Notes under the pieces: model-generated
The model's input: the letters and a program-made list of their open reading frames with translations, nothing else
Told to the model about the DNA's origin: nothing
The model's database searches: none
DNA from: Pedobacter sp. UBA1951
GTDB taxonomy: Bacteria; Bacteroidota; Bacteroidia; Sphingobacteriales; Sphingobacteriaceae
Assembly (NCBI GenBank): GCA_002336465.1
Contig: DDEP01000010.1
Span: forward strand, 1 to 33,788
Length of the DNA: 33,788 nt
Reading direction: 5' to 3'
Position numbers and translations under genes: made by a program
Part shown: positions 6,782 through 15,665 of the stretch, piece by piece
How positions within the stretch are numbered: the first letter of the stretch is position 1
Layout of the letters: every line of letters starts with the position of its first letter

Positions 6782-8227
6782 TTATCTAGGGTTCAATTCT
6801 ATGCCTGCAAGCTTAGCCTCGTAAGGAATCTGAAAAGCCCTGCGTTTATCATTCTTTTCTACTACTATAGATTTTACCACATTACCAACTCCATCATATA
6901 CATTGTGTGTAACCGTAATGCCACACCTTAGCATATCTAACCACCGCAAGCCCTCCATAATAAATTCTGACCTCTTAAAATCCAGTACCGTAGCAGCTAC
7001 TCCATCTTGGTCATTAGCTGAATTATAGAAATTGCGAATCTTTGCAAGGGTTATGTTATGCGTGGTTGCATTGTAACCAGAGATACGTGTACTTGCGTAT
7101 AGGTTCAAATCATCAATAGCCTTGCTATATTGCTGTGTATAGGCATATGCTTCGGCTCTATTGAACAGTACCTCTTCCATGCAAAGTAAGGGCATAACAT
7201 AGGTATCAGAAGTGAATTTGTTATGTCTTATATTGGTACTGCTGTTATATGAGGATGTACGCTGATCCCATGTGCCTCCTGTTACATTTGGCCATTTCAT
7301 GCGCTGTTGGTTCAATTGATACCCTAGTCCATAACGATATAGGTAATTGCGACTTCCCCAATGGGTATCAGCTCTTACCAATAAAATATTTGCGTTTTCA
7401 CCAGATTGTCCATATCTAGATCTGATCTCAGCTGTTTCGGCAATATTGTTATATACGGATATCCATGGTCTGAGCGAAGAACTGAAATCTCCTCCGTTGG
7501 TTACTTGATTGGCGTGCTCGATAACTTTATCGTATTGTTTCTTAAAAAGGTAGAAGCGTGAGGCAAAAGCATGAGCTGCGCTTGTTGTAAAATGATACTT
7601 GGGCACATCATATATTGTATTTTTAATGAGTTGAATCCCTTCTGTTAGATCCTTTTCAATCATTCCATATACATAGTCTACGGTTTTGCGGTCATATTGG
7701 GGCTGTACTTCCTTTTCAGGTGCTGTTACATAAGGGATGCCGGGTTGATTATTAGGTTCTCCTGCCACATAAGGCATTGAAAAGAAAGTAACCAGCATAA
7801 AATGAGCATAGGCTCTGCATAGTAATGCCTCACCTTTGTATGGCATATATGATTTCTTATCTGTTGTAACTCTTTCTATAGCATCTAAAGCATGGTTAGC
7901 TGCAGCGATAGCTTTGTAACATGCATACCAGTAATAGGTTGGCGAGTCTCTTCCCGTTTCGGAGTTAATATCCTGAAAAAGATAAGGTCCTTCGTTAATA
8001 GGGTAAAGAGTTACGCCCAAGGCATTGGGCCCTTTGTCCGTTGAATTGTCAGATGCCGCTTCGGCAAAAGTAATATAGCTGCCCGTTGGATAAGCAGATA
8101 CCAGCAAGTCTTTCACCTTATCTACGCCATCCAGATTAGTTCTTGAGTCTGGCGCAACATCCAAGTACTTGTTACATGATGTAAGTACAGAGATAAGCGA
8201 AATCAAATAAATAGCTTTAATTTTCAT
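6782..8227 (-). CDS. RagB/SusD family nutrient uptake outer membrane lipoprotein
   Basis: A 481-residue SusD-like lipoprotein, with a lipobox ending at Cys18 (SVLTSC) followed by the family signature NKYLDVAPDS. The body has the helical TPR-like core with AICRAYAHFMLVTFF-type block (here LLCRAYAHFMLVTFFSMPYV, about residues 129-148) and a C-terminal region ending in AFQIPYEAKLAGIELNPR, typical of the family. SusD is the lid that closes over SusC and binds ligand at the cell surface. It starts 10 bases after the susC stop. Its ligand cannot be read from the sequence. Confidence 0.95.
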   Translation of the reverse strand: MKIKAIYLISLISVLTSCNKYLDVAPDSRTNLDGVDKVKDLLVSAYPTGSYITFAEAASDNSTDKGPNALGVTLYPINEGPYLFQDINSETGRDSPTYYWYACYKAIAAANHALDAIERVTTDKKSYMPYKGEALLCRAYAHFMLVTFFSMPYVAGEPNNQPGIPYVTAPEKEVQPQYDRKTVDYVYGMIEKDLTEGIQLIKNTIYDVPKYHFTTSAAHAFASRFYLFKKQYDKVIEHANQVTNGGDFSSSLRPWISVYNNIAETAEIRSRYGQSGENANILLVRADTHWGSRNYLYRYGLGYQLNQQRMKWPNVTGGTWDQRTSSYNSSTNIRHNKFTSDTYVMPLLCMEEVLFNRAEAYAYTQQYSKAIDDLNLYASTRISGYNATTHNITLAKIRNFYNSANDQDGVAATVLDFKRSEFIMEGLRWLDMLRCGITVTHNVYDGVGNVVKSIVVEKNDKRRAFQIPYEAKLAGIELNPR

Positions 8228-8237
8228 ACTATATAGT

Positions 8238-11200
8238 TTAGAAATTAAATTTTAACGATAAAGAAGTTTGTTTAGCCATTGGCATAGCTACCCCGCCCGA
8301 CTGAGCAAATTCAGGATCTTGGCCATTGAGCTTGCTATCTGAGTACAGCAACCAAATATTGTTGGTAACCAATGATACGCTTGCACTTTTTGCCCAAAAA
8401 CGCTTAGTCAGTTTTTCTGGTAATTGGTAGCTCAGCATTATCTGCTTAAGTCTTATGAAATCGCCTTTCGCTACTCTCTCTGTAGAGTAGTTGTAATTGT
8501 TATAAGGGTATCCTACCAATGCGTTATAGTTCATTATGCCTAAAATTGCTGGAACGTTTGTTTTCTGTTCATCTCCAGGCAATACCCATCTTTTCAGCAA
8601 TTCATTGGTGGTAGCATCTAAATCTGAGTACTTAGATTTGAATACTGGGTTTAAGCGAACAAAATTGCCGGCACTAAAAGTGATCAAGGCACTCAATGAA
8701 AATTGTTTGTACGTAAAAGCATTGAAAAAACCTCCAGTAACCTTAGGATCTACAGGCCCATGATATACCAGATTTGATAAGTTAGTGCTCGCAGTGTTTA
8801 CAGATGAGGATCCAGGTACACCATTTTCATTGATAAAATACGGTTGTCCTGTATTATGGTCTAGCCCATCAAACTGAATAGAAAATAGTGACCTAACCGG
8901 ATATCCAACCAACATTCCTCCTTCTTGCTTTACCATATTCCAAATTGTTGGTATGGTCTGCAGATTGGTAATCTCGCTCTTGTGAAAAGCTCCATTGAAT
9001 TGGGCTCTCCATTTTAAGCCCGTACCGTTTAACACATTTCCCGATAGCGTAAATTCAATCCCTTTAGATTTCATGTCTGCGTAGTTGGCATACTTGGTAT
9101 CTTCACCACCAATACCAGAGGTCCTCAAGAGACCGATAAGGTCAAAGCCTTTCCTATCATAAAGATCAACCGTAAGATTGATTCTGTTCTTAAGAAAACC
9201 CAAGTCAAAACCGAGGTTTGTTTCATATTGTTTTTCCCACGTCAAATCAGAATTCTCTAAATGCGCAATAACTATAGAGTTTTCTTTATCAGACAGAAAT
9301 GGACGGTTAGTAACCGAGTTTTCCAGTACGATTGAAGAATTGGTTGCGCTGCTGATACTGGCTACAAGCCCATAGGTTAACCTTACGCGTGCTTGACTGA
9401 ATATCTTGTTTGCATGAAAGAACTTCTCCTGATCCACGTTCCATGCACCACTGATGTTCCAAGTAGGTAACCATCTGGCAACATTAGATCTTCCCAATAA
9501 ATTTGAGCCATCATATCGCATGGTTGCGTTTACAGAGTACCTATCGTCATAAGAATAAGCTGCTTTGGCCATGTACGCCAAGTAACGCTCATTGCTTTCT
9601 TTCATTGAGTAATAATCATAGCCGTTTACCGATAGGTATTTGAAGTACATATGGTCAAAGAACACCGTTCCTCCCCTGTCATATTGATAACCTGCTCCAT
9701 TAAAAGAAGATTTTTGTCGGGCAATGAACCTCAATTCAGCCAAGCCAAACACGTTGAACAGATGCTTGTTTATTTGCTTTGTCCAGTCCAAGCTATTTCT
9801 CATGTAATAGTTAGACATACTAACGTTGTTCTGCAAATAAAAACCTCCGTGTGGCAATATCGTAACAGGGATTTTTAATGGATCATCTGGGTCTGTAAAG
9901 AGCAGCGGGTTGTTTTCTCTTACGTAAGCATTGTAGTCTGCCCTGAATGCTTGAGCCATATTAGATTGAGCCGTGATGATCTGCTCTTGCTTTGTTGAGG
10001 CAAATCTGTACGCGCCATCAAAAGAATATTTCAGGTCTTTGGAAAGCTTGTATTTCAGTTCTCCTTGCAACTTAAAGTCAAGTACATCCGTGTTGAGGTA
10101 ATTATTGGCTGTTTCATTTAAGATATTAAAAGGAGCATAATTATTGGTATAGTAGGCCAAGCTGCCATCATCCTCATAAACAGACATTGTACGGCTTGTA
10201 TTCAGTGCAAAACTGTAGGGGTTGATGTCAAACTGCCTGCTGTACTGCCCTGCGCTTGCGCTTGAAGTTCTGCTAGACGTTCCGGGTGAAAGCTGTTTAC
10301 GTATGGAAGAGGTAGCCAGTAAACCCAATTGTAATTTCGGGGAAAGATCAAAGTTCCCTCTAAGGTTACCGGTAAAGCGTTTTACTTTTTCAGCAATGGT
10401 CCAGCCATTATCGTCCATATAACCAGCAGAAAAATATATCTTGGATTTTTCGGTACCGCTTGTAATGCTTAAAGAATGTTCCTGCATCAAAGAGTTCTTG
10501 AACAGCACATCAAACCAGTTCGTGTTTACCAAAGCCGCTTTTTTTAAGTAGGCTTCTCGATCAGCTAAGCTCTGCGTCAATGCAAATGTTCCGTTCTCCT
10601 CATCTACATCATACATCAAGTTGTACATTTTGCCAAAAACACCGGTGGCATCGCCGTTAATAACTTTAATAGGATTTAAGTACCCTTTTTTCTCCAATTC
10701 TAGGTAAAGCGCCATCTGATCTGCTGAGTTCATCATATCAAAGCTGTCATAAGAAGGCTTCATGTAGCTTGTTAGGTTTGCCACGTATGAAATCTGTGGT
10801 TGTCCCTGTGTGGCTTTACCTTTCTTGGTGGTTACAATGATAACACCGTTCATGGCCCTTGCACCGTACATGGCTGTTGCCGCAGCATCTTTTAATATCT
10901 GGAAGCTCTCTATATCATTAGGGTTTATACCTGCTACAGACGAGCCTATTAAGGTATTGGCATCACCAGTAGAGAGTTGTTCGTTAGAGATATTCACAAC
11001 GTCTTCAAGTACGATACCATCTATAACCCATAAGGGTTTGTTATCTCCTGTTAGTGATGTTGCCCCTCTTATTGTTATCTTAGGTGCTGCACCAAAAGTT
11101 CCCGATACATTTTGCACGGCAACCCCTGCAACCTGCCCTTCGAGCATACGGCTGATATCGGGTACACCGGCACGTTCCGCATCTTTTGCCGATAGTGATT

Positions 11201-11900
11201 TAGAGGCACCTGTGAACAATTTCTTGTTCAAATCTTGGTAACCGGTAGAGACGATATTGACTTCTTTGAGCAAAGCCTCATCTTCTATCAGGGTAATCTG
11301 CATCGGCTCTTTTCCCTTAACCGGCATTTCCAGTGTCTTATATCCTATAAAGGAAAATACCAAGACTGCGTTATCTTTGACCGTAATCTGGAAATCGCCT
11401 TTGGCATCTGTAGATACGACATTGTTCGTTCCCTTTTCTTTTACACTTACCCCGCCTAGAGGTCCGCTTTTCTCCTTCACATTACCCGTGACCTTTACAT
11501 CAAAAAAATAATCGATGATCTTGTCTACTAGCGTTTTCTCTATCGGTTTTACGAGAATGGTTTTGTCCTCTATGGTGTAGGTCAGATTTTTTCCATAGAG
11601 TATTTTTTGCATCACGACATTAAGCGGAGCCTGATGAAAGCTTGCATCGATCTGATCGGAACCTTTAAGGCTGTTATTTGTGGATAGTAATATGTCATAT
11701 CCGGTTTGCTTCCTGATCTCCCTGATTATTTTTTCTACAGTAATTCTCTTCTGACTGAGGGTTACATACTGGCTGTATGATGCGGCACTAACCTGCATTA
11801 AAGAGGTAAATATAATCACCGTAATTAATTTCATAACAAATAGCAGTTTGGGGATGCACCTTGGGCGGGCGCACAATATTCTGGTATAATTTTTATACAT
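8238..11900 (-). CDS. SusC/RagA family TonB-linked outer membrane transporter with STN domain
   Basis: A TonB-dependent beta-barrel of about 1,220 residues from the ATG at 11900; a GTG start at 11927 would add nine. Numbering counts from the GTG. A long cytosolic-plus-hydrophobic leader ends near Ala49. A STN domain (about 60-125, VEKIIREIRKQTGYDILLS) marks it as a signal-transducing transporter. A CarboxypepD_reg-like beta domain follows (145-222, GVSVKEKGTNNVVSTDAKGD), then a TonB-box-like segment (222-231), the plug with MLEGQVAGVAVQNVSG and the barrel to the C-terminal aromatic SLSLKFNF. SusC takes up a ligand presented by SusD. The STN domain is expected to contact FecR, encoded upstream, so the operon can respond to its own substrate. 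A palindrome and a hairpin lie in the leader region upstream. Confidence 0.95.
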   Translation of the reverse strand: MYKNYTRILCARPRCIPKLLFVMKLITVIIFTSLMQVSAASYSQYVTLSQKRITVEKIIREIRKQTGYDILLSTNNSLKGSDQIDASFHQAPLNVVMQKILYGKNLTYTIEDKTILVKPIEKTLVDKIIDYFFDVKVTGNVKEKSGPLGGVSVKEKGTNNVVSTDAKGDFQITVKDNAVLVFSFIGYKTLEMPVKGKEPMQITLIEDEALLKEVNIVSTGYQDLNKKLFTGASKSLSAKDAERAGVPDISRMLEGQVAGVAVQNVSGTFGAAPKITIRGATSLTGDNKPLWVIDGIVLEDVVNISNEQLSTGDANTLIGSSVAGINPNDIESFQILKDAAATAMYGARAMNGVIIVTTKKGKATQGQPQISYVANLTSYMKPSYDSFDMMNSADQMALYLELEKKGYLNPIKVINGDATGVFGKMYNLMYDVDEENGTFALTQSLADREAYLKKAALVNTNWFDVLFKNSLMQEHSLSITSGTEKSKIYFSAGYMDDNGWTIAEKVKRFTGNLRGNFDLSPKLQLGLLATSSIRKQLSPGTSSRTSSASAGQYSRQFDINPYSFALNTSRTMSVYEDDGSLAYYTNNYAPFNILNETANNYLNTDVLDFKLQGELKYKLSKDLKYSFDGAYRFASTKQEQIITAQSNMAQAFRADYNAYVRENNPLLFTDPDDPLKIPVTILPHGGFYLQNNVSMSNYYMRNSLDWTKQINKHLFNVFGLAELRFIARQKSSFNGAGYQYDRGGTVFFDHMYFKYLSVNGYDYYSMKESNERYLAYMAKAAYSYDDRYSVNATMRYDGSNLLGRSNVARWLPTWNISGAWNVDQEKFFHANKIFSQARVRLTYGLVASISSATNSSIVLENSVTNRPFLSDKENSIVIAHLENSDLTWEKQYETNLGFDLGFLKNRINLTVDLYDRKGFDLIGLLRTSGIGGEDTKYANYADMKSKGIEFTLSGNVLNGTGLKWRAQFNGAFHKSEITNLQTIPTIWNMVKQEGGMLVGYPVRSLFSIQFDGLDHNTGQPYFINENGVPGSSSVNTASTNLSNLVYHGPVDPKVTGGFFNAFTYKQFSLSALITFSAGNFVRLNPVFKSKYSDLDATTNELLKRWVLPGDEQKTNVPAILGIMNYNALVGYPYNNYNYSTERVAKGDFIRLKQIMLSYQLPEKLTKRFWAKSASVSLVTNNIWLLYSDSKLNGQDPEFAQSGGVAMPMAKQTSLSLKFNF

Positions 11901-11974
11901 TTGATTATCTGTTTTTGCGCAAAGCACATTAGGGTTTAGTAGCTTCTATGTGCATTGCTGTTAATCCAATAAAT

Positions 11975-11989
11975 AATTGATTATCAATT
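11975..11989. promoter_or_regulatory. 15-bp palindrome upstream of susC
   Basis: AATTGATTATCAATT has 7-bp arms around a central T, about 75 bases upstream of the susC ATG at 11900. It lies in the 246-base gap between fecR and susC, where a promoter used by the ECF sigma factor or by another regulator would be expected. Operator function is inferred from symmetry and position only. Confidence 0.4.
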
Positions 11990-12026
11990 TCAGCCCGGTA
12001 ACAGGGCAGACGAAACAGAGGTTTAC

Positions 12027-12051
12027 AAGGGGAAGTGACCAGCTTTCCCTT
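12027..12051. promoter_or_regulatory. Leader hairpin between fecR and susC
   Basis: AAGGGGAAG (12027-12035) faces CTTTCCCTT (12043-12051) around a 7-base loop. The plus strand pairs all nine positions using G-U; the minus strand pairs eight of nine. It has no clear U-run on the minus strand, so it is not a typical terminator of fecR. It may act as an RNA processing or attenuation element in the minus-strand leader. Confidence 0.3.
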
Positions 12052-12146
12052 TTGCTTTTGTCCGTCTTTTTGAATCTTAACCTGAAGGCTTGTGGTTTTC
12101 TTTCATAATTTGTCTTGTTTAGTTCTTGTGTTTAATATTTATGCTC

Positions 12147-13328
12147 TTATTTTGCTTTGTAAACTATGATTTTCCTTCCGTCAATCTCAAAACGGACTTC
12201 TCCGGTTTTCTGAAATTTCCTTAGTACCTGAGATACATTCTCGAACCTGCTTACCGTTCCCAGATATGTTACATTTTTAGCTTCAGAATCAGCATAAGTC
12301 ACTTCCACATCGTACCATCTGGCAATTTTCTGCATAATGCTCTCTTGGCGTTCATTGTTGAAAATGAAGTAACCGTTCTTCCATGCTATTGCGTCCTCTG
12401 CATCAACTTCTTCTATCTTGATCCCGACTGATGAAAGTTCGGATTGTTCACCGGGTTTTAATATATACGTTGCCTTGTTACCAGCCTGCGTTACCTGTAC
12501 GCTCCCTTCTAGAAGAGTAGTTTTAACCAAAGGTTCATCTGCGTATGCAGAAACATTAAAGTGCGTACCCAGTACTTTAACATCTTGTTTTTCGGTTTCT
12601 ACGATAAAAGGTTGCTGCTCATTCTTTGAAACTTCAAAATATGCTTCACCGCTCAGTGTTATACGCCTTTCATTTTTTCCGTTAAAAGAAGTGGGGTATG
12701 TTAAGGATGATAATGCATTTAGCCAAACCTGTGTTCCATCTGGCAGTTTAATCTGCCATTGCCCGCCCGAGGGTGTTGATATTGTGTTATTCTGTATTTT
12801 GTTTTTATCAGTTTGCTCGTTTGCTTCATAAACAATCTGGCCATCTTCTGTTTTAGATATGGATACACCCATATCTTCAGTTATGCTTCCTTTACCGATA
12901 TCTGTAAGTGAAATGATCTTACCGCTCGATAGCTTAAGAGTGGCCTTGTTCTTTCCAGGAGTTATATCTGCGGCAAAAATGTTTCGCTGCAAGGTGGTGT
13001 TCACCCTATAATAATATGCTCCTACTGAACCAATCAGGATAATTGACGCAGCCGCAATCCATTTTATGGCTTTATTTTTTGCCTTATGTAAGATCAGCTT
13101 CTGTGGTTTATCTATAGTTGTAACTGCATCAATAACTTCTTCCCAATTTACAGATGAGGTATTTCTTCCGTTAGTATCTTGATTGACCAATCTATTTTGG
13201 ATAGCACCCTCGATGAGGTCTGGCTGAGTTTCCACTATTTTTGAAAGCTCGTTGAGCTCATCTGCTGTAAGCTCACGGCCTTCAAATAACTCTAATAATC
13301 TTTCTATACGTTCTTTATCAACATTCAT
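12147..13328 (-). CDS. FecR family anti-sigma factor (with DUF4974)
   Basis: A 393-residue inner membrane anti-sigma factor. An N-terminal helical cytosolic segment (1-85) would hold the sigma factor, one transmembrane helix follows (about 88-107, WIAAASIILIGSVGAYYY), then a periplasmic FecR domain (about 184-280, with STPSGGQWQIKLPDGTQVWL and EAYFEVSK) and a C-terminal DUF4974 domain (about 315-390) that meets the STN domain of the transporter. It lies 155 bases after the sigma gene and upstream of susC, the standard order of a FecIR-type switch. Ligand-bound SusC should release the sigma factor through this protein. Confidence 0.95.
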   Translation of the reverse strand: MNVDKERIERLLELFEGRELTADELNELSKIVETQPDLIEGAIQNRLVNQDTNGRNTSSVNWEEVIDAVTTIDKPQKLILHKAKNKAIKWIAAASIILIGSVGAYYYRVNTTLQRNIFAADITPGKNKATLKLSSGKIISLTDIGKGSITEDMGVSISKTEDGQIVYEANEQTDKNKIQNNTISTPSGGQWQIKLPDGTQVWLNALSSLTYPTSFNGKNERRITLSGEAYFEVSKNEQQPFIVETEKQDVKVLGTHFNVSAYADEPLVKTTLLEGSVQVTQAGNKATYILKPGEQSELSSVGIKIEEVDAEDAIAWKNGYFIFNNERQESIMQKIARWYDVEVTYADSEAKNVTYLGTVSRFENVSQVLRKFQKTGEVRFEIDGRKIIVYKAK

Positions 13329-13350
13329 AGCTCTAACAGGTAATGAATCA

Positions 13351-13389
13351 TCTAAATATTTTTAGAATAAAGAAACATCTGCTTTATTC
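13351..13389. promoter_or_regulatory. Inverted repeats before fecR
   Basis: Two symmetric elements lie just upstream of the fecR start at 13328. TCTAAA (13351-13356) pairs with TTTAGA (13361-13366) around TATT, and GAATAAAG (13365-13372) pairs with CTTTATTC (13382-13389) around nine bases. They share two bases, so they are alternative or adjacent structures. They could be an operator or a translational control hairpin in the sigma-fecR spacer. Confidence 0.3.
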
Positions 13390-13483
13390 CAATCACATTA
13401 TTAGATTATCGTTTTCTTAATACTAAGAAGCATCAAAATGAGATAAGGACTATTCGGAATTTTATTTTTTTTTCAGAAGTGGG

Positions 13484-14068
13484 TTACATATAACCCCATA
13501 TCACCAAGAGGCTCACAACTATACCTTCTCTTGATAATTCTTCCCGGATAGTTTTTAATGCCGTTACAAGGGTGTTTTTTACGGTATTAGAGGAGATATT
13601 GAGGATGCTTGCTATTTCTGGTATAGATTTTCCGTGCATACGGCTCATCTCATAAATCCTTTTTCTCTGTTCTGGCATGCGGGCTACGGAAGAGGCCACG
13701 ATTCTTTTGACATCTTTGGCAAAAACATTTTCTAATGTGCTGTTAACAAATTCATTTTGCAGTACACTAAAATTCATCTTGGCTTTTTCCTCGTTGAGTG
13801 CTTTTCTGAGGAAATTGAGGCTTTCATTGGAAACGTACTTGTATAAATAGGACCTTGGATTTTCTATGTCGGCCAATTTATCTCTGTTAAGCCAAAGCCT
13901 GATAAATGCATTCTGGATGATTTCTTCTGTTGCTGAGGGAGAACGGGTAAATTTGAATGCAAAAGCTTCTAATTGGGGAATATAGAAATTAAATAATGTT
14001 TTAAATGACCGTTCATCACCATTTGAGATGTTTATAAACAGTTCTTTTTCATTATCTAATTTCCTCAT
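13484..14068 (-). CDS. ECF RNA polymerase sigma-70 factor
   Basis: A 194-residue extracytoplasmic-function sigma factor of the Bacteroidota expansion type. Region 2 is near residues 25-90 (FAFKFTRSPSATEEIIQNAF, then IRLWLNRDKLADIENPRSYL) and region 4 is near 130-180, with a helix-turn-helix around SIPEIASILNISSNTVKNTL. It is the first gene of the fecR-susC-susD locus and should direct RNA polymerase to it once released from FecR. The end carries a short hydrophobic extension, VVSLLVIWGYM, as in several relatives. It is divergent from the antiporter gene, with 289 bases of AT-rich spacer between them that shows no other gene. Confidence 0.95.
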   Translation of the reverse strand: MRKLDNEKELFINISNGDERSFKTLFNFYIPQLEAFAFKFTRSPSATEEIIQNAFIRLWLNRDKLADIENPRSYLYKYVSNESLNFLRKALNEEKAKMNFSVLQNEFVNSTLENVFAKDVKRIVASSVARMPEQRKRIYEMSRMHGKSIPEIASILNISSNTVKNTLVTALKTIREELSREGIVVSLLVIWGYM

Positions 14069-14329
14069 TATGATATACTTTGCAAGAGCTTTAAATCAGA
14101 TAAAATTTACATATGCTGTATTGCCAGTTGTGGTTAGAATGGCTCAAATATAAATTATTACAATAAATTATAATATTTATCTGCATTTTAAGCCTAAGAA
14201 AAACACCGTCTTTAACTTACTTCTAATCAAACTTACAGTATATTTTATAAGAAATTGGTTTTATGATTTTATTTCATCGAAAATGATAAGGCTGTATCAA
14301 AATTATAGCTAAAAACAGGAAAGTAGTTT

Positions 14330-14337
14330 TATTTTTG
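14330..14337 (+). promoter_or_regulatory. -7 promoter element of the antiporter gene
   Basis: TATTTTTG matches TAnnTTTG exactly and ends 20 bases before the ATG at 14358. A -33 TTTG at the expected distance is not obvious. Confidence 0.45.
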
Positions 14338-14357
14338 TTCTAATTACTTCTAATCAA

Positions 14358-15599
14358 ATGGAAAATTACAGCATCGTAATTGTGATCATGGCGCTAATGA
14401 TCATTACTTCGGCTTTAGCAGACCGCATTAAAATACCTGGCCCGGTATTGCTTATCCTTACTGGTATTGCCATAGGTTTTATCCCTTCTTTGCCAGAAAT
14501 TGCCTTAGCACCCGAAATTGTAATGCTTATCTTTTTACCGCCTCTTCTTTATGATGCGGCTTTTAATATTTCTTTTACTGATTTCAAGACCAATATCAAC
14601 ACCATTAGCAACCTTGCTATAGGTCTGGTTTTTTTAACCACGGCAGGTATTGCAGTTGTTGCCTATTATATGATACCGGGTATTACATGGCCTTTGGCAT
14701 TTGTACTGGGTTCTATACTTTCTGCTACAGATGCCGTTGCCGCTATTGGTATCACCAAAAATTTAGGTTTATCGCACAAGACCATTACTATACTTGAAGG
14801 AGAAAGCTTAATTAATGATGCATCGGCTTTGATTGCCTACCGTTTTGCCGTTGCTGCAGTTACAGGTGTGGCTTTTATCTGGTGGAAAGCCTCATTGGAT
14901 TTTTTGTGGGTATTGGGCGGGGGTTCTATTGTTGGTATTGCATTGTCGTGGGTACTGTCTCATTTATTACGCTTATTCAAGACCAATGGAATGGTGGTCA
15001 TCAGTTTAATGTTGCTTATGCCTTTTGTGGCTTATTTAATTGCCGAACATTTTGAGGTTTCGGGCGTAATTGCCGTTGTAATTTTAGGCTTAGGTATGGC
15101 CAAATTAAGCCGAAGTAAATTTCCTGAAAAGTTCAGGCAACAATCGAGGAATTTTTGGGATGTTATCATATTTCTTTTGAACGGGCTCATATTTGTACTG
15201 ATCGGATTACAATTTCCTATTGTAATGAAGCAATTACCCGAAGGTCAGCTTTTTTATAATATAGCTTATGCAGCCATTATAACCGTTATTGCGTTAACCA
15301 TTAGGTTATTTAGGGTTTACTGGCAACAGTTTGCTTTATTAAAAGCTTTTCAGGGCAAACGTAAGGTAAAAGAAGAAGCTTTACTGAGTTCGCGTACAAG
15401 CTTCATTCTTTCATGGTCGGGTATGCGTGGTATTGTTTCGTTAGCCATAGCCTTAGGTTTACCTACCATGCTAAAAACAGGTGAAGCATTTCCTATGCGT
15501 AATGAAATTATTTTTCTTTCTATTACGGTTGTGCTGTTTTCTTTACTGGGACAAGGACTTACTTTACCTTGGGTAGTGAAAAAAATGGGGAATGATTAA
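14358..15599 (+). CDS. CPA1-type Na+/H+ antiporter (NhaP-like)
   Basis: A 413-residue integral membrane protein with about 12 hydrophobic segments and no cytosolic C-terminal regulatory domain. It carries the CPA1 signatures FLPPLLYDAAFN (59-70), LSATDAVAAIG with Asp125 in the ion-binding helix, and ESLINDASALIAYRFA with Asn153-Asp154, the ND motif of electroneutral exchangers. A late WSGMRGIVSLAIAL block also fits the family. It should exchange Na+ or K+ for H+ across the inner membrane and support pH and salt tolerance. It stands alone, with a -7 element 20 bases upstream, and converges on the MBL-fold hydrolase gene 66 bases downstream. Confidence 0.92.
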   Translation: MENYSIVIVIMALMIITSALADRIKIPGPVLLILTGIAIGFIPSLPEIALAPEIVMLIFLPPLLYDAAFNISFTDFKTNINTISNLAIGLVFLTTAGIAVVAYYMIPGITWPLAFVLGSILSATDAVAAIGITKNLGLSHKTITILEGESLINDASALIAYRFAVAAVTGVAFIWWKASLDFLWVLGGGSIVGIALSWVLSHLLRLFKTNGMVVISLMLLMPFVAYLIAEHFEVSGVIAVVILGLGMAKLSRSKFPEKFRQQSRNFWDVIIFLLNGLIFVLIGLQFPIVMKQLPEGQLFYNIAYAAIITVIALTIRLFRVYWQQFALLKAFQGKRKVKEEALLSSRTSFILSWSGMRGIVSLAIALGLPTMLKTGEAFPMRNEIIFLSITVVLFSLLGQGLTLPWVVKKMGND

Positions 15600-15665
15600 A
15601 AAGACAATCTCCTATCATACCTGCAGCTCCTGTTATGCTTACTTTTAATTTCATATCGTATATTT

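Noticed and set aside
10810..11241. 143-codon plus-strand open frame
   Set aside because: It is antisense to the well supported SusC plug region, has no domain or promoter, and its composition reflects the opposite strand.
12027..12051. Hairpin in the fecR-susC spacer as a terminator
   Set aside because: No U-run follows on the minus strand and one pair is lost there; kept only as a possible leader element.
12418..12831. 137-codon plus-strand open frame
   Set aside because: Antisense to the FecR domain; low-complexity Cys/Ser-rich translation with no recognisable family.
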